In this document: positions 8,508-16,894 of the stretch, in pieces
Layout: each line of letters starts with the position of its first letter
How positions within the stretch are numbered: position 1 is the stretch's first letter
Assembly (NCBI GenBank): GCA_027459775.1
Contig: DAIDHE010000255.1
Span: 1-32,165 of the forward strand
Origin: Planctomycetales bacterium
GTDB lineage: Bacteria; Planctomycetota; Planctomycetia; Isosphaerales; Isosphaeraceae
DNA: 32,165 bases
Direction: 5' to 3'
Notes under the pieces: model-generated
Seen by the model: the letters and a program-made list of their open reading frames with translations, nothing else
Told to the model about the DNA's origin: nothing
The model's database searches: none
Position numbers and translations under genes: made by a program

Positions 8508-9347
8508 TCAAGAGGCCTTCCCGGCGACTTGCGGCGGCCGAACGGCCGCTTCCATCTCGTCTTCGTCCTGGGCGGCCTCGGGATGCTTTTCACGCACCCA
8601 GTCGTAGCCCTGGCTCTCGAGCAGCTTCACCAACTCGGGTCCGCCGTGCTCGACGATCCGGCCGCCAAAAAGGACATGCACGAATTCGGGCTTGATGTAG
8701 GTCAAGATTCGCTCGTAATGCGTGATCACCAGAACGCCCGTCTGGTGCCGGGCGGCCACCCGGTTCACACCTTCGGAGACGATCCGCACGGCGTCGATGT
8801 CGAGCCCGCTGTCGGTCTCGTCCAGAATCGCGAACGCCGGCCGCAACATGGCGAGTTGAAGGATCTCGGCCCGCTTTTTCTCGCCCCCTGAAAACCCGTC
8901 GTTCAGGTACCGCCGGGCGAATTCCTGATCGACCCCCAGCTCGTCCATTTGCGCGCGCAGTTCCTTGCGGAAATCGCGCATCGGGAGCAGATCCTCTCCC
9001 TCCTTGCGATCGGGCCGGCGGACGTTCGAGACCGCGTGCCGCAGAAAGTTGCCCAGCGAGACGCCAGGGATCACCGTGGGATACTGAAACGCCAGAAACA
9101 GACCGGCCTTGGCCCGTTCCTCGGGCTCGAGCTCGGTCAGATCCTGGCTGTCGAGCGTGACCGTGCCCGCCGTGATCTCATATCGCGGATGACCCATAAG
9201 CGCATAAGAAAGCGTGCTCTTGCCCGATCCGTTGGGGCCCATGAGCGCGTGCACCTCGCCCTGGCGCAACGTCAGGTCGACGCCTCGCAGGATCGGCTTC
9301 CCTTCCACGGAAACATGCAAACCCTCGATCTTCAACACTCGGCTCAT
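8508..9347 (-). CDS. sufC: SufC, ABC-type ATPase of the Fe-S assembly complex
   Basis: 279 residues, slightly longer than the usual ~250 because of an acidic tail ([14 protein letters not shown]). SufC is the cytoplasmic ATPase that drives conformational change of SufB-SufD. All ABC motifs are intact: Walker [10 protein letters not shown] (37-45), Q-loop AFQYP (86-90), signature FSGGEKKR (152-159), Walker [14 protein letters not shown] (171-183), and the switch His in [20 protein letters not shown] is a SufC hallmark. AAGG lies about 10 nt before the ATG. It is the second gene of the operon, 41 nt after sufR. Confidence 0.96.
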   Translation of the reverse strand: MSRVLKIEGLHVSVEGKPILRGVDLTLRQGEVHALMGPNGSGKSTLSYALMGHPRYEITAGTVTLDSQDLTELEPEERAKAGLFLAFQYPTVIPGVSLGNFLRHAVSNVRRPDRKEGEDLLPMRDFRKELRAQMDELGVDQEFARRYLNDGFSGGEKKRAEILQLAMLRPAFAILDETDSGLDIDAVRIVSEGVNRVAARHQTGVLVITHYERILTYIKPEFVHVLFGGRIVEHGGPELVKLLESQGYDWVREKHPEAAQDEDEMEAAVRPPQVAGKAS

Positions 9348-9388
9348 GCGTTCGTTGCCTTTTTCTACTCTCGATGTCTTGACGTTCG

Positions 9389-10039
9389 CTAGAACACCAC
9401 GGCGGGCTCAACGACTGGGGTCGGTTTCGCCTGAAAGTCGCACGATCGGTCGCCGTCGAGCCGGCATTGGCTGATCCGCAACCCCCGGCCCAGAATCTTT
9501 TCAAACATCCTGCGCTCGAGGGCGCAGATCGCGCGGTCGACCTCGGCGAGCTGATAATAGGGACACGAATGCTGCCTCAGGATCGGCAGCGCCTGGGCGC
9601 CGTCGTGGGCGACCTCGGCCTCGACCCCGCGATCGTGCAACAGGTTGGAAAGCTGAACCAGCCGCCCTTCCCACTCCGGACCGCTCACCTCGCGGCGATA
9701 AAGATCGGCGAGCCGATCGGTGATCCGCGCGAAGAGCAGCCGCCTCAGCCGCCGATCCTCGACCGTCGTCATCATCTCGTCCCACAGGACGACCGCCAGG
9801 TCGGCGTAATTCTGCCCCAGCCGCCGCCGCGCCAGATCGCTCGCCTGGTACACATGCCGCGGCCGGCCTCGGCTGCCAGCCTGGGTCTCACGCTCCACCA
9901 GGCCCGTCTCGATCAGCCGCGACAGCCGATTCCGAACCGCCGTGCTCGTCACGCCCAGATCCTTGACCATCTCCGTGATCGTGAGCGGCCCGCTACGACG
10001 GATCAAATCCAGGAGCGCACGATCCGACGACTCGGACAT
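9389..10039 (-). CDS. sufR: SufR-like Fe-S-sensing transcriptional repressor of the suf operon
   Basis: 216 residues from the ATG at 10039, with a GGGGG about 10 nt upstream; an in-frame GTG at 10057 is the alternative. The N-terminal winged helix (about 5-70: PLTITEMVKDLGVTSTAVRNRLSRLIETGLVERETQAGSRGRPRHVY) is of the DeoR/ArsR-like SufR type. The C-terminal part has four cysteines spaced C-X12-C-X19-C-X7-C (SCPYY, AICAL, SQCRL, SCDFQ), able to hold an Fe-S cluster. Cyanobacterial SufR has a four-Cys motif with the same first spacing and represses suf when its cluster is loaded. As the first gene of the operon it probably autoregulates all eight genes. Confidence 0.88.
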   Translation of the reverse strand: MSESSDRALLDLIRRSGPLTITEMVKDLGVTSTAVRNRLSRLIETGLVERETQAGSRGRPRHVYQASDLARRRLGQNYADLAVVLWDEMMTTVEDRRLRRLLFARITDRLADLYRREVSGPEWEGRLVQLSNLLHDRGVEAEVAHDGAQALPILRQHSCPYYQLAEVDRAICALERRMFEKILGRGLRISQCRLDGDRSCDFQAKPTPVVEPAVVF

Positions 10040-10113
10040 CGATTCGAACCCCCCCACGAATTCCTCGGTTTGCGAGACGTTCCGGCCACGCGCCGGAGCA
10101 ACCTTCGCCCTTC

Positions 10114-10141
10114 ATTCTATGAACCCCACCGCCCCTCGCAA
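10114..10141 (-). promoter_or_regulatory. Candidate promoter of the suf operon
   Basis: On the minus strand: -35 TTGCGA (4 of 6 consensus bases), 16-nt spacer, -10 TAGAAT (5 of 6). It would start transcription near 10107, giving a leader of about 68 nt to the sufR ATG. An AT-rich block lies just upstream (10155-10185) and could be an UP element or regulator site. Unverified by alignment. Confidence 0.4.
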
Positions 10142-10317
10142 GAGTCAGCCCCCTCTTTTTGACAAGAAAATTTGCGATAAATCAGCCCTTGCCGGTGGAA
10201 TCAGCCCCAAACCATGGTGTTGCGCCCGTCGCCGCGAGCGCCGGGCGGCTTGCTCGTCACCCCCAGGGGCTCTACGATAAGGCGAGCCAACGGTCGATGG
10301 ATCCGGGGAACGATTGC

Positions 10318-11748
10318 ATGCATGAAGTTTATGATAATCCGCTGATTGTCCGGTACGCGAGCCGGGGGATGGCCGAGCTCTGGTCGCCGAGGGTCAAGTT
10401 TTCGACCTGGAGGCGGCTGTGGATCGCGCTGGCCAGGGCCGAGCGGCGGCTTGGCCTGGCCGTGACGGCCGAGCAGGTGGCGGAGATGGAAAGCCAGGCC
10501 GACGCCATCGATTTCGCCGCCGCCGATGCGTACGAACGCCGTTTTCGCCACGACGTGATGGCCCATATCCACGCCTATGGCGACGCCGCTCCAGTGGCGC
10601 GGCCGATCATCCATCTGGGCGCCACAAGCTGTTACGTCACCGACAACGCCGACCTGATCGTGATCCGCCAGGCGCTGGCGATGGTTCGCGACAAACTGGT
10701 CGGGGCGATCGCCGCCCTGGCCTCGTTCGCCGGCCGCTGGAAGGATCTGCCGTGCCTGGGCTACACCCATTTTCAACCCGCCCAGCTCGTCACCGTCGGC
10801 AAGCGCGCCACCCTCTGGTGCCATGAGCTGGTGCTCGACCTGCGCGAGATCGAGCATCGCCTCGCCGAGCTCAAATTCCTGGGCGTGAAGGGGACGACCG
10901 GCACCCAGGCGAGCTTCCTCGCGCTTTTTGACGGCGACCACGCCAAGGTGGACGCTCTCGACCAGCTCGTGGCCCAGGAGTTCGGATTCGAGCTAACCTA
11001 CCCGGTCTCGGGTCAGACCTATTCGCGCAAGGTCGACGCCCAGGTCGTGTCCACCCTGGGCGGCCTGGCCGAGAGCGCTCATCGGTTTGGGAGCGACCTC
11101 CGTTTGCTCGCCCATGAGCGCGAGGTCGAAGAGCCGTTCGAGGCCGAGCAAATCGGCTCATCGGCGATGGCGTACAAGCGCAACCCGATGCGCGCCGAGC
11201 GGATGTGTTCACTCGCTCGATTCGTTTCAGCGCTCCCCGCCGCGGCCAGCCAGACGGCGGCGACGCAGTGGCTCGAACGCACGCTCGACGACAGCGCGAT
11301 CCGCCGGTTGATCATCCCCCAGGCGTTCCTGGGGGTCGACGCAATCTTGAACCTGTATCTCAGCGTGGCGCGGGGGTTGGTCGTCCATCCGGCCGTGATC
11401 GCTCGCCACGTGGCCGAGGAATTGCCGTTCATGGCGACGGAGAATCTGCTCATGGCCGCGGTTTCCGCAGGCGGCGACCGGCAAGATCTGCACGCGAGGA
11501 TCCGCGAGCATTCGCTGGCGGCCGCCGAGCGGATCAAGGAGGGCGCGGGCGGCAACGACCTGCTCGAGCGGATTCGCCGCGACGCCGGCTTCCCCACGCT
11601 CGATTACGACGCGATTCTCGATCCCGCCCGGTTCACCGGCCGGTCGGCCGTGCAGGTCGAGCATTTCCTCCAGCACGAGGTCGAGCCCCTGGTACGCAAG
11701 TACGCCGATCGCCTCGCCGCTCCCGACGACAGCGCGGTCCGCGTATAG
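10318..11748 (+). CDS. purB: Adenylosuccinate lyase
   Basis: 476 residues from the ATG at 10318, with CGGGGAA about 7 nt upstream; the frame upstream to 10159 is non-conserved. The cytoplasmic enzyme acts twice in purine synthesis, splitting fumarate from SAICAR and from adenylosuccinate. Visible family blocks: [23 protein letters not shown] at the N-terminus, [11 protein letters not shown] (about 79-89), [21 protein letters not shown] (about 149-156) and the fumarate-lyase signature [10 protein letters not shown] (281-290), where SSxMPxKxNP is usual (Pro replaced by Ala). It stands alone, divergent from the suf operon and convergent with rpsU. Confidence 0.95.
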   Translation: MHEVYDNPLIVRYASRGMAELWSPRVKFSTWRRLWIALARAERRLGLAVTAEQVAEMESQADAIDFAAADAYERRFRHDVMAHIHAYGDAAPVARPIIHLGATSCYVTDNADLIVIRQALAMVRDKLVGAIAALASFAGRWKDLPCLGYTHFQPAQLVTVGKRATLWCHELVLDLREIEHRLAELKFLGVKGTTGTQASFLALFDGDHAKVDALDQLVAQEFGFELTYPVSGQTYSRKVDAQVVSTLGGLAESAHRFGSDLRLLAHEREVEEPFEAEQIGSSAMAYKRNPMRAERMCSLARFVSALPAAASQTAATQWLERTLDDSAIRRLIIPQAFLGVDAILNLYLSVARGLVVHPAVIARHVAEELPFMATENLLMAAVSAGGDRQDLHARIREHSLAAAERIKEGAGGNDLLERIRRDAGFPTLDYDAILDPARFTGRSAVQVEHFLQHEVEPLVRKYADRLAAPDDSAVRV

Positions 11749-11784
11749 CTCGGTTTGAACTGGCGCTGGGTGTTCGAGCGCGGG

Positions 11785-11979
11785 TCAGACGCGAGACGTC
11801 ACCTGCTGGCGTGCCTTGCGAAGTCGCTTGAGTTCTTCGCGGCGGCGCCGTTCGCTGGGCTTCTCGTAGTAAGCCTTGCGGCGCATTTCCTTGCGGAGCC
11901 CGCTTCGCTCGCACAGTTTGCGGAAGCGGCGGACCGCTTCCTGGATCGACTCGCCGGCACGAACCCGTAACTTCACCAC
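11785..11979 (-). CDS. rpsU: Small ribosomal subunit protein bS21
   Basis: 64 residues. The start chosen is the GTG at 11979: AAAGGGAG sits 9 nt upstream, giving (M)[20 protein letters not shown], which aligns with the normal bS21 N-terminus. The in-frame ATG at 11988 touches the Shine-Dalgarno directly and is less likely. Diagnostic blocks are [22 protein letters not shown] and [21 protein letters not shown]; the protein is very basic, as expected for this 30S subunit protein of the mRNA-binding platform. It converges with purB, leaving 36 nt between the stops. Confidence 0.93.
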   Translation of the reverse strand: MVKLRVRAGESIQEAVRRFRKLCERSGLRKEMRRKAYYEKPSERRRREELKRLRKARQQVTSRV

Positions 11980-12381
11980 AGGCCACATCTCCCTTTGCCA
12001 GTTCAGCTCTTCGCACGCCACGGACGACCGGTCCCAGCCGCGGCCAGGGCCGATCGACGCTTGTTTCACCCCGCGAACGCCGGGTCCGGTCCGTCGCGCG
12101 TCCGCTCGAACACGAGGGTTGCACGCGGTTTCGCCCAGACTCCCTCGGCGACAACCACAAATCGGCGGGAATTCTCGACTATACCTTCCTCACGCCCCCA
12201 CGCCAAGGGGTCTAGCCCGCGAAAAATCGCCAATCCCGCCCAGAGCCAACGGAAAAGAACAAGTTCCCCTTTTTCTTGACTTTGGCGGGTATCAATAGTG
12301 TCCCAACTCCTTCGATTTGGTTCAGGGTCGAGGGGACCGTATCGCCCAAACTGCCCAGGCGACATACGTCAAAATGGAGCA

Positions 12382-12420
12382 GCGACCCCTGCGATCCTTC
12401 TATGCGACCCCTGCGATCCT
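12382..12420. repeat. Tandem 17-nt direct repeat
   Basis: Two perfect copies of GCGACCCCTGCGATCCT at 12382-12398 and 12404-12420 (22-bp period, two helical turns), followed by two partial GCGAT echoes near 12426 and 12436. They lie about 80-118 bp upstream of the antitoxin start. They could be a regulator site or replication slippage. Confidence 0.6.
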
Positions 12421-12469
12421 CGTTTGCGATTCCTGGCGATCCCCAACTCGTGCGTCGAGGACTCGACAG

Positions 12470-12492
12470 CATGGTAGCAAAATGCTACCATG
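12470..12492. promoter_or_regulatory. Palindromic operator of the ParD-zeta toxin-antitoxin operon
   Basis: Perfect 10-bp arms CATGGTAGCA and TGCTACCATG separated by AAA, ending 7 nt before the antitoxin ATG. Type II antitoxins with an N-terminal ribbon-helix-helix commonly bind such palindromes to repress their own operon. The site overlaps where the ribosome-binding site would be, so the transcript is either leaderless-like or also controlled at translation. Confidence 0.65.
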
Positions 12493-12499
12493 GCCCGAT

Positions 12500-12874
12500 A
12501 TGAGCCAACCCGTCAAGATCTCCGACGAACTTATCCGTGATGCCCGACGGACCGCGGCGATCGCGGAACGCTCGATTGCGGGACAGATCGAGTTCTGGGC
12601 GCAACTCGGCCGAGCGATCGAACCTTTGCTCGAGGGCTCTCGAGCACTCGCCCTGAGGCAGGCCGGCGCGACCATGCCGATTTCCGAGTGCCTGGCTTCG
12701 GTGGATTCGGCCGCGGGACGCCGGCGCGTGGTGGAATACCTCGAGTCGGGGCCGTTTCCCCACTATCAGCCAGTTCCCAGCTCGCCGGGGCTGCTAGTCC
12801 GGGTGGACGTTGACGGCACACGAACCCTGGGGCGATTCGTCAATCGGGATTTCCAGGCGGTCTCATGCCCCTGA
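12500..12874 (+). CDS. ParD-like antitoxin paired with zeta toxin
   Basis: 124 residues from the ATG at 12500 (MSQPVKISDELIRDARRTAA). Residues 1-50 match the ParD-like antitoxin family (KISDELIRDARRTAAIAERSIAGQIEFWAQLGRAIEPLL), a ribbon-helix-helix DNA-binding type. The C-terminal part (about 60-124) is rich in Pro and Gly with beta-strand-like LLVRVDVDGTRTLGRFVNRDF and may hold the toxin. The gene ends inside the toxin gene (TGATG overlap), so the two are translationally coupled. A perfect palindrome directly upstream is the likely autoregulatory operator. An in-frame ATG at 12482 lies inside that palindrome and is judged not to be the start. Confidence 0.8.
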   Translation: MSQPVKISDELIRDARRTAAIAERSIAGQIEFWAQLGRAIEPLLEGSRALALRQAGATMPISECLASVDSAAGRRRVVEYLESGPFPHYQPVPSSPGLLVRVDVDGTRTLGRFVNRDFQAVSCP

Positions 12875-13455
12875 TGGCGTTCGCCGAGTTCGATCGGCGG
12901 CCGATCCTGGTGGCGATCGCCGGTCCAAATGGGGCCGGAAAGACGACATTTTTCCACGCCCACCTGGCCTCGGCCGGGCTGCGATTCGTGAATGCGGATG
13001 TGCTGGCCGCCGAGCTCGCGGTCGAACCGTACGAGGCGGCTCGGCTGGCGGGCGCGTTGAGACAGGCACTGGTCGCGCGAAGGGAGAGTTTCGTCTTCGA
13101 GACCGTTTTCTCCGATCCGGTGGGCGACAAAGTCGCGTTTCTGGCGGAAGCCGCCAACCGCGGCTACGTTGTCGTCTTGTGTTACATCGGCCTCTCCAGC
13201 CCCGATCAGTCGACCGAGCGGGTGGCGATGCGGGTTTCGCGGGGCGGTCATGATGTTCCCGACGACAAGCTGCTCTCAAGGTTTTCTCGAACGCTTGTCA
13301 ATCTCCAGGCCGCCATCACGCGATTGCCTCACGTCTTGATTTACGACAATAGCGACCTCAATCTCCCTTACCGCCAGGTGGCCGTTTTCGATCAGGGGCG
13401 ACTCCGCCATCTCCAGGAACCCGTCCCGGAGTGGCTTCAAGCCGTCCTCGCCTGA
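12865..13455 (+). CDS. Zeta-toxin family kinase
   Basis: 196 residues from the ATG at 12865; a second ATG at 12874 overlaps the antitoxin stop as TGATG and could equally be used. Zeta toxins are P-loop kinases; characterised members phosphorylate UDP-N-acetylglucosamine and block cell-wall synthesis. Seen here: Walker A AGPNGAGKTT (about 19-28), then FVNADVLAAELA (substrate-binding Asp), FETVFSD (about 72-78), VVLCYIGLSSPDQSTERVAMRVSRGGHDVPDDKLLSRFSRT and a C-terminal LIYDNSD, all in the usual order. It is full length with no broken motif. Together with the upstream antitoxin it looks like an intact type II pair. The true substrate is unknown. Confidence 0.88.
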   Translation: MPLMAFAEFDRRPILVAIAGPNGAGKTTFFHAHLASAGLRFVNADVLAAELAVEPYEAARLAGALRQALVARRESFVFETVFSDPVGDKVAFLAEAANRGYVVVLCYIGLSSPDQSTERVAMRVSRGGHDVPDDKLLSRFSRTLVNLQAAITRLPHVLIYDNSDLNLPYRQVAVFDQGRLRHLQEPVPEWLQAVLA

Positions 13456-13682
13456 GGAATCAAACCAGGGAGACGTACCAGCCAGGGGGGTATCGAGAAA
13501 AAGGAAAAAAGAAGGAAGGAAAGCGAAAATCAGGTCTCCTTGGCGGCGACGCCTTTCGGCCGGAACGCCGATCGGTGGACGGCGCTCGTGAGAAAGGTCG
13601 ACGCGTCCCCGCCTGAACAGACCCGTTTGGCGCTTCGATCTCCGCTTGCAACGAAGGGTTCCCGAGACTCTCGGAATTGGCG

Positions 13683-14033
13683 TCACTGCAAACCGAGCGC
13701 GGCCTTCAGGCAGAGGTCAATCTTCTGCATCGTTGTCGCGGGAAGACGACCAATCACTTTGTGAATCCGCGTCCGCTCGACTGTGACCAGGTTATTGCAT
13801 GACACGAGCGAATCATGCAGCAGGCCGGAATCCTGGCCCTCAATGCTGGAAGTGCTGATCAGCAGGTGCGTCGGCTCGCCCTTCCGTGCAAGGTTGGTCG
13901 TGATCTGGACCAAGATCGTGGCCGCCATCCGCACATTATCGGCATCGTTTTACACGACAAGGCCGGGACGCCTCTTGCCTCCCGATCCCGCGGCAAACGG
14001 GTAGTATGTCAGTACGACATCGCCACGGTTCAT
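13683..14033 (-). pseudogene. MazF/PemK-type endoribonuclease toxin interrupted by an in-frame TAA
   Basis: Reading on from the ATG at 14033 gives 116 codons that match a full-length MazF/PemK toxin except that codon 28 (13950-13952) is TAA. Before it: MNRGDVVLTYYPFAAGSGG, then KRRPGLVV. After it: NDADNVRMAATILVQITTN, LLISTSSIEGQDSGLLHDSLV and NNLVTVERTRIHKVIGRLP. Homologues usually have Gln after GLVV, so one CAA-to-TAA change explains the stop. MazF toxins cleave mRNA. The start overlaps the antitoxin stop (ATGA). Unless the stop is read through, or the 3' part restarts at 13934, the toxin is dead while its antitoxin is intact. A sequencing error is the other possibility. Confidence 0.8.
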
Positions 14034-14296
14034 GGCCGATGCTTCTCGTATTCGTCGTAATCCGCCATGCCGGGTGCTTCCCAGCCCTCACGGAACACCT
14101 CATCGGCCGCGGGATAAGCGTCCGCCAACCGCCAGTCATCTGGCTTGCCGACGAGCGGAGCAAGGAGCCGCTCGATCCTGGCGAACGCGGACGCCTTCAG
14201 AAGAACGTACGTCTCGCGGCTCAGTGGGTCTTCGAGCCTGAGTGGCTCGTCTCCGGATTGTTGGATCGCTTGCCGGATCTCGGGCGTGATGTTCAT
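14030..14296 (-). CDS. Antitoxin of the MazF-like pair
   Basis: 88 residues, preceded by a strong AGGAGGGG about 4 nt before the ATG. The N-terminus MNITPEIRQAIQQSGDEPLRLEDPLSRETYVLLKASAFARIERLL is a typical small antitoxin of MazF/PemK toxins in which the conserved core reads like DPETGREYVLL. The C-terminal part (WRLADAYPAADEVFREGWEAPGMADYDEYE) is acidic, as expected for the toxin-masking tail. It ends in an ATGA overlap with the toxin gene. No clear AbrB or ribbon-helix-helix motif is visible, so its DNA-binding ability is uncertain. Confidence 0.75.
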   Translation of the reverse strand: MNITPEIRQAIQQSGDEPLRLEDPLSRETYVLLKASAFARIERLLAPLVGKPDDWRLADAYPAADEVFREGWEAPGMADYDEYEKHRP

Positions 14297-14669
14297 GGTC
14301 CCCTCCTGCTTTCCAACCTAACATCGCCTCCATCAACCCGCCATGAGGCGTCGACGCGGACAAACAGATGAAGGATCATGCGGGCATGCCATTCCTGGCT
14401 GTGTCCACCCGCGCAACAACAACTCAATATTGGGGATAACGCATGCAAATGCTATCCGAACACGATTCGATTGATCTTTTCGCGACCTCACTCCTTGCGA
14501 CCCCGGAACGCCTGCTGTTGAGACCCTTCTCTTAAGCCTTCCCGGTGCGGGTGCTTCGTCCGCACGGCCATTTCCCGCCCATCGCCCCTTGCAATCCGCG
14601 GTCGGACCGTGTCCATTATCGTGGTGGGATGCATGATCGTGACATATCGCCATCGGCGGAGGCCCGCGC
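14297..14669. other. Divergent intergenic region without a gene
   Basis: 373 bp between the antitoxin (minus) and the LRR gene (plus). It must hold both promoters; no pair of boxes is good enough to call. An AT-richer patch at about 14405-14480 is the most likely promoter area. Confidence 0.4.
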
Positions 14670-16547
14670 ATGAGCGACGGGAGGACGACTCGGCGGCTCG
14701 CAAGCGTTCGGAAACATCTGGGCGGGCTCGTCCCGATCTTCTGCGCGCTCGTTGGCCCGATCGCTGGGGATGTGCACGCCGGCCCACCCGGCGGCGACCC
14801 CGTCGTTCGGGATCGCGCCCTCGCGCTGGTCAAGCGCCTGGGCGGTGAAGTCCGGCTTGACGAACAGGCGGCCGGGCGGCCGATCGTCGAGATCCGGCTG
14901 GTCACGACGCGCGTCGCCGACGATCAGCTCGGCGATCTGCGCGGCCTTTTGTCGCTGCGAACCCTCGACCTGACCCAAACGCGGATCTCCGACGCCGGGC
15001 TGGCCCGGCTGTGCGGGCACGCGGGCTTGCACAGCCTCCTCGTCTTCGACACCAGGGTGACCGATCGAGGGCTCGAGCACATCGCGACCTTGAGCGGCCT
15101 GGAAAAGCTGCTCGTGGGTTCTTGCGACGTGTCCGGCCCGGGGCTGTCTCACCTGGCGTCGCTGAAGCATCTGAAGTCGCTCAGCCTCGTCGAGCTGGAT
15201 CTCACCGATTCCGGGCTGGCAGCCCTGGCGAACCTGGCCCCTCTCGAGGGGCTCGACCTGGTCGGGTTGAAGATCACCGACGCCGGGCTCGCGCACCTGC
15301 GGGGGCTCTTCCGGCTGCGGCGGCTCGCGCTCGACCGCAATGAGATTACCGACGCGGGCCTCGTCCACCTCGCGGGATTGACCGGCCTGGAAGAGCTCTC
15401 CCTCAGGGACGCCCGGGTGACCGACGCCGGCCTGGTCGCGCTTGAGTCGCTCCCGCACTTGAGGCGGCTGAAGCACGGCGGCACGAAGATCACCGCCGCC
15501 GGACTCGATCGACTGCGACATCTCGACCGCGCGGCGGCGCCAGCCGTGGCGGACCGGCCCCAGGCGACTCATGCCCGAGAGGATCCGGGAGTGGTCGCGA
15601 AGCTTGACGACGTCACTCCCGAGCGGATCCGGGCCGCTGTCGAGAAGGCCCTGCCCCCGTTGTGGAAGAGCCTGACGGGCTACGCCGAGAAGCGCGACTG
15701 CTTCTCGTGCCACCATCAGGCGGTCTCGCTCGTCTCCTTGGAGATCGCCCGCCGCCGCGGCCTCGCGATCGATGAAGAGGCCTTCGAGGGTGCGGCGGCC
15801 CTGACTCTGGCCGACCTCGAGAGCGCTCTGGGTCAATATCGCAAGGGGCGCGGGCAGCCCGGAGGCGTGACCCGGGCGGCCTACGCGCTCTGGACGCTCG
15901 AAGCCGCCGGCAGTCCCGCCGACGAGGTCACCGCCGCGGTGACGGAATACCTGCTCAAGTCCGATCCCGATCGCGACCACTGGACCGAAAGCTCGCGGCG
16001 TCCTCCGATCGAGGCGAGCCCTTTCACGACGACAGCGCTGGTGCTCCGGGCATTGCGGTATTACAGCGCCAGGAGCCGCGCCGGCGCCGTGAACGATCGG
16101 GTCCGCCGGGCGCGCGCCTGGCTGGCCGCGAGCCGCCCGGTCGACACCGAGGACCGCGTCTTCCGGCTCTGGGGTCTGAAATACGCCGACGCCTCGCCCG
16201 CCGAGCTCGAGGCCGCCGCCCGGGATCTGCGGACGGCCCAGCGAAGCGACGGAGGCTGGGCCCAGACCGACACGACGGCCAGCGATCCCTATGCCACCGG
16301 CTCCGCGATGGTGGCGCTGCACCAGGCCGGCCGATTGACGACCGATGATCCGGCGTACCGCCGCGGGGTCGCGTTCTTGCTGGCCGCGCAGAAGCCCGAC
16401 GGCACCTGGTTCATCGCCTCCCGGAGCCAGCCGTTCCAGCTCTACTTCGAGAGCGGCTTCCCCTACGGCAAGGACCAGTTCATCGCCGTGGCCGCCAGCG
16501 GCTGGGCCGCCGCCGCCCTGGCCCTGGCCCTGCCGGAAAAGCCATAA
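14670..16547 (+). CDS. Secreted protein: leucine-rich repeats, CxxCH motif and terpenoid-cyclase-like toroid repeats
   Basis: 625 residues with GGAGG 7 nt before the ATG. A signal peptide is clear: basic RTTRRLASVRKH, hydrophobic LGGLVPIFCALVGPIAG, and likely cleavage after VHA (37). Residues about 75-285 are 22-24-residue leucine-rich repeats of the ITDAGLAHL type (about eight copies). Next comes a CFSCH motif (344-348), a possible heme c attachment site, in DCFSCHHQAVSLVSLEIARRR. Residues about 380-620 contain squalene-cyclase/prenyltransferase-type repeats (QRSDGGWAQ at 524-532, QKPDGTWF at 574-581, plus SPFTTTALVLRALRYY). The cyclase catalytic DxDD is not seen, so this is more likely a structural toroid than an enzyme. 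Multi-domain secreted proteins of this sort are common in planctomycetes; the function is unknown. Confidence 0.85.
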   Translation: MSDGRTTRRLASVRKHLGGLVPIFCALVGPIAGDVHAGPPGGDPVVRDRALALVKRLGGEVRLDEQAAGRPIVEIRLVTTRVADDQLGDLRGLLSLRTLDLTQTRISDAGLARLCGHAGLHSLLVFDTRVTDRGLEHIATLSGLEKLLVGSCDVSGPGLSHLASLKHLKSLSLVELDLTDSGLAALANLAPLEGLDLVGLKITDAGLAHLRGLFRLRRLALDRNEITDAGLVHLAGLTGLEELSLRDARVTDAGLVALESLPHLRRLKHGGTKITAAGLDRLRHLDRAAAPAVADRPQATHAREDPGVVAKLDDVTPERIRAAVEKALPPLWKSLTGYAEKRDCFSCHHQAVSLVSLEIARRRGLAIDEEAFEGAAALTLADLESALGQYRKGRGQPGGVTRAAYALWTLEAAGSPADEVTAAVTEYLLKSDPDRDHWTESSRRPPIEASPFTTTALVLRALRYYSARSRAGAVNDRVRRARAWLAASRPVDTEDRVFRLWGLKYADASPAELEAAARDLRTAQRSDGGWAQTDTTASDPYATGSAMVALHQAGRLTTDDPAYRRGVAFLLAAQKPDGTWFIASRSQPFQLYFESGFPYGKDQFIAVAASGWAAAALALALPEKP

Positions 16548-16894
16548 GGGTGCGGTCCAAGGACATACTCAGCGAATCTCCACCCCTCATGTTCGCCGTC
16601 TCCGCGCGAAAAGCCCGCGCGGAAAAGCCAGATCGGGTCGCGCTCGGAATCAGCGACTCCTCGTCCAGGATCGCGATGCTCTTTGGAGGAGAGATGAAAT
16701 CCCGCTCGACGTGATCGGGCGTTTTGAGCCACTCCGCCATTGGCATGCAATCCACTCGGCGCGAGCTCGTCGAGCGGATCATCAATGTGACTCAAACCCT
16801 GTCTGAGACCTCCCATCAAGCGCCCATCGCCGGCTGGCTTTGAACGCTTGCGGGCAAAGCGAACCTTCGGCGATCTTGCCGGCTCTTGGACTCT
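16548..16894. other. Intergenic region upstream of the Y RNA cluster
   Basis: 347 bp with no supported gene; two short minus-strand frames here have no family resemblance. No clear promoter for the Y RNAs is visible, although TTGAAC at 16841-16846 could serve as a -35 box. Confidence 0.4.

Larger units (their letters stand above)
11980..12499. other. Gene-free region upstream of the ParD-zeta pair
   Basis: 520 bp without a supported gene. It contains a 17-nt direct repeat (12382-12398 and 12404-12420) and, at its right end, the palindromic operator of the toxin-antitoxin pair. Frames crossing it show no family resemblance. Confidence 0.5.

Noticed and set aside
10159-10190. TTGACA in an AT-rich block upstream of purB as a promoter
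   Set aside because: No acceptable -10 box lies 16-18 nt downstream on the plus strand; kept only as a possible regulatory or UP element for suf.
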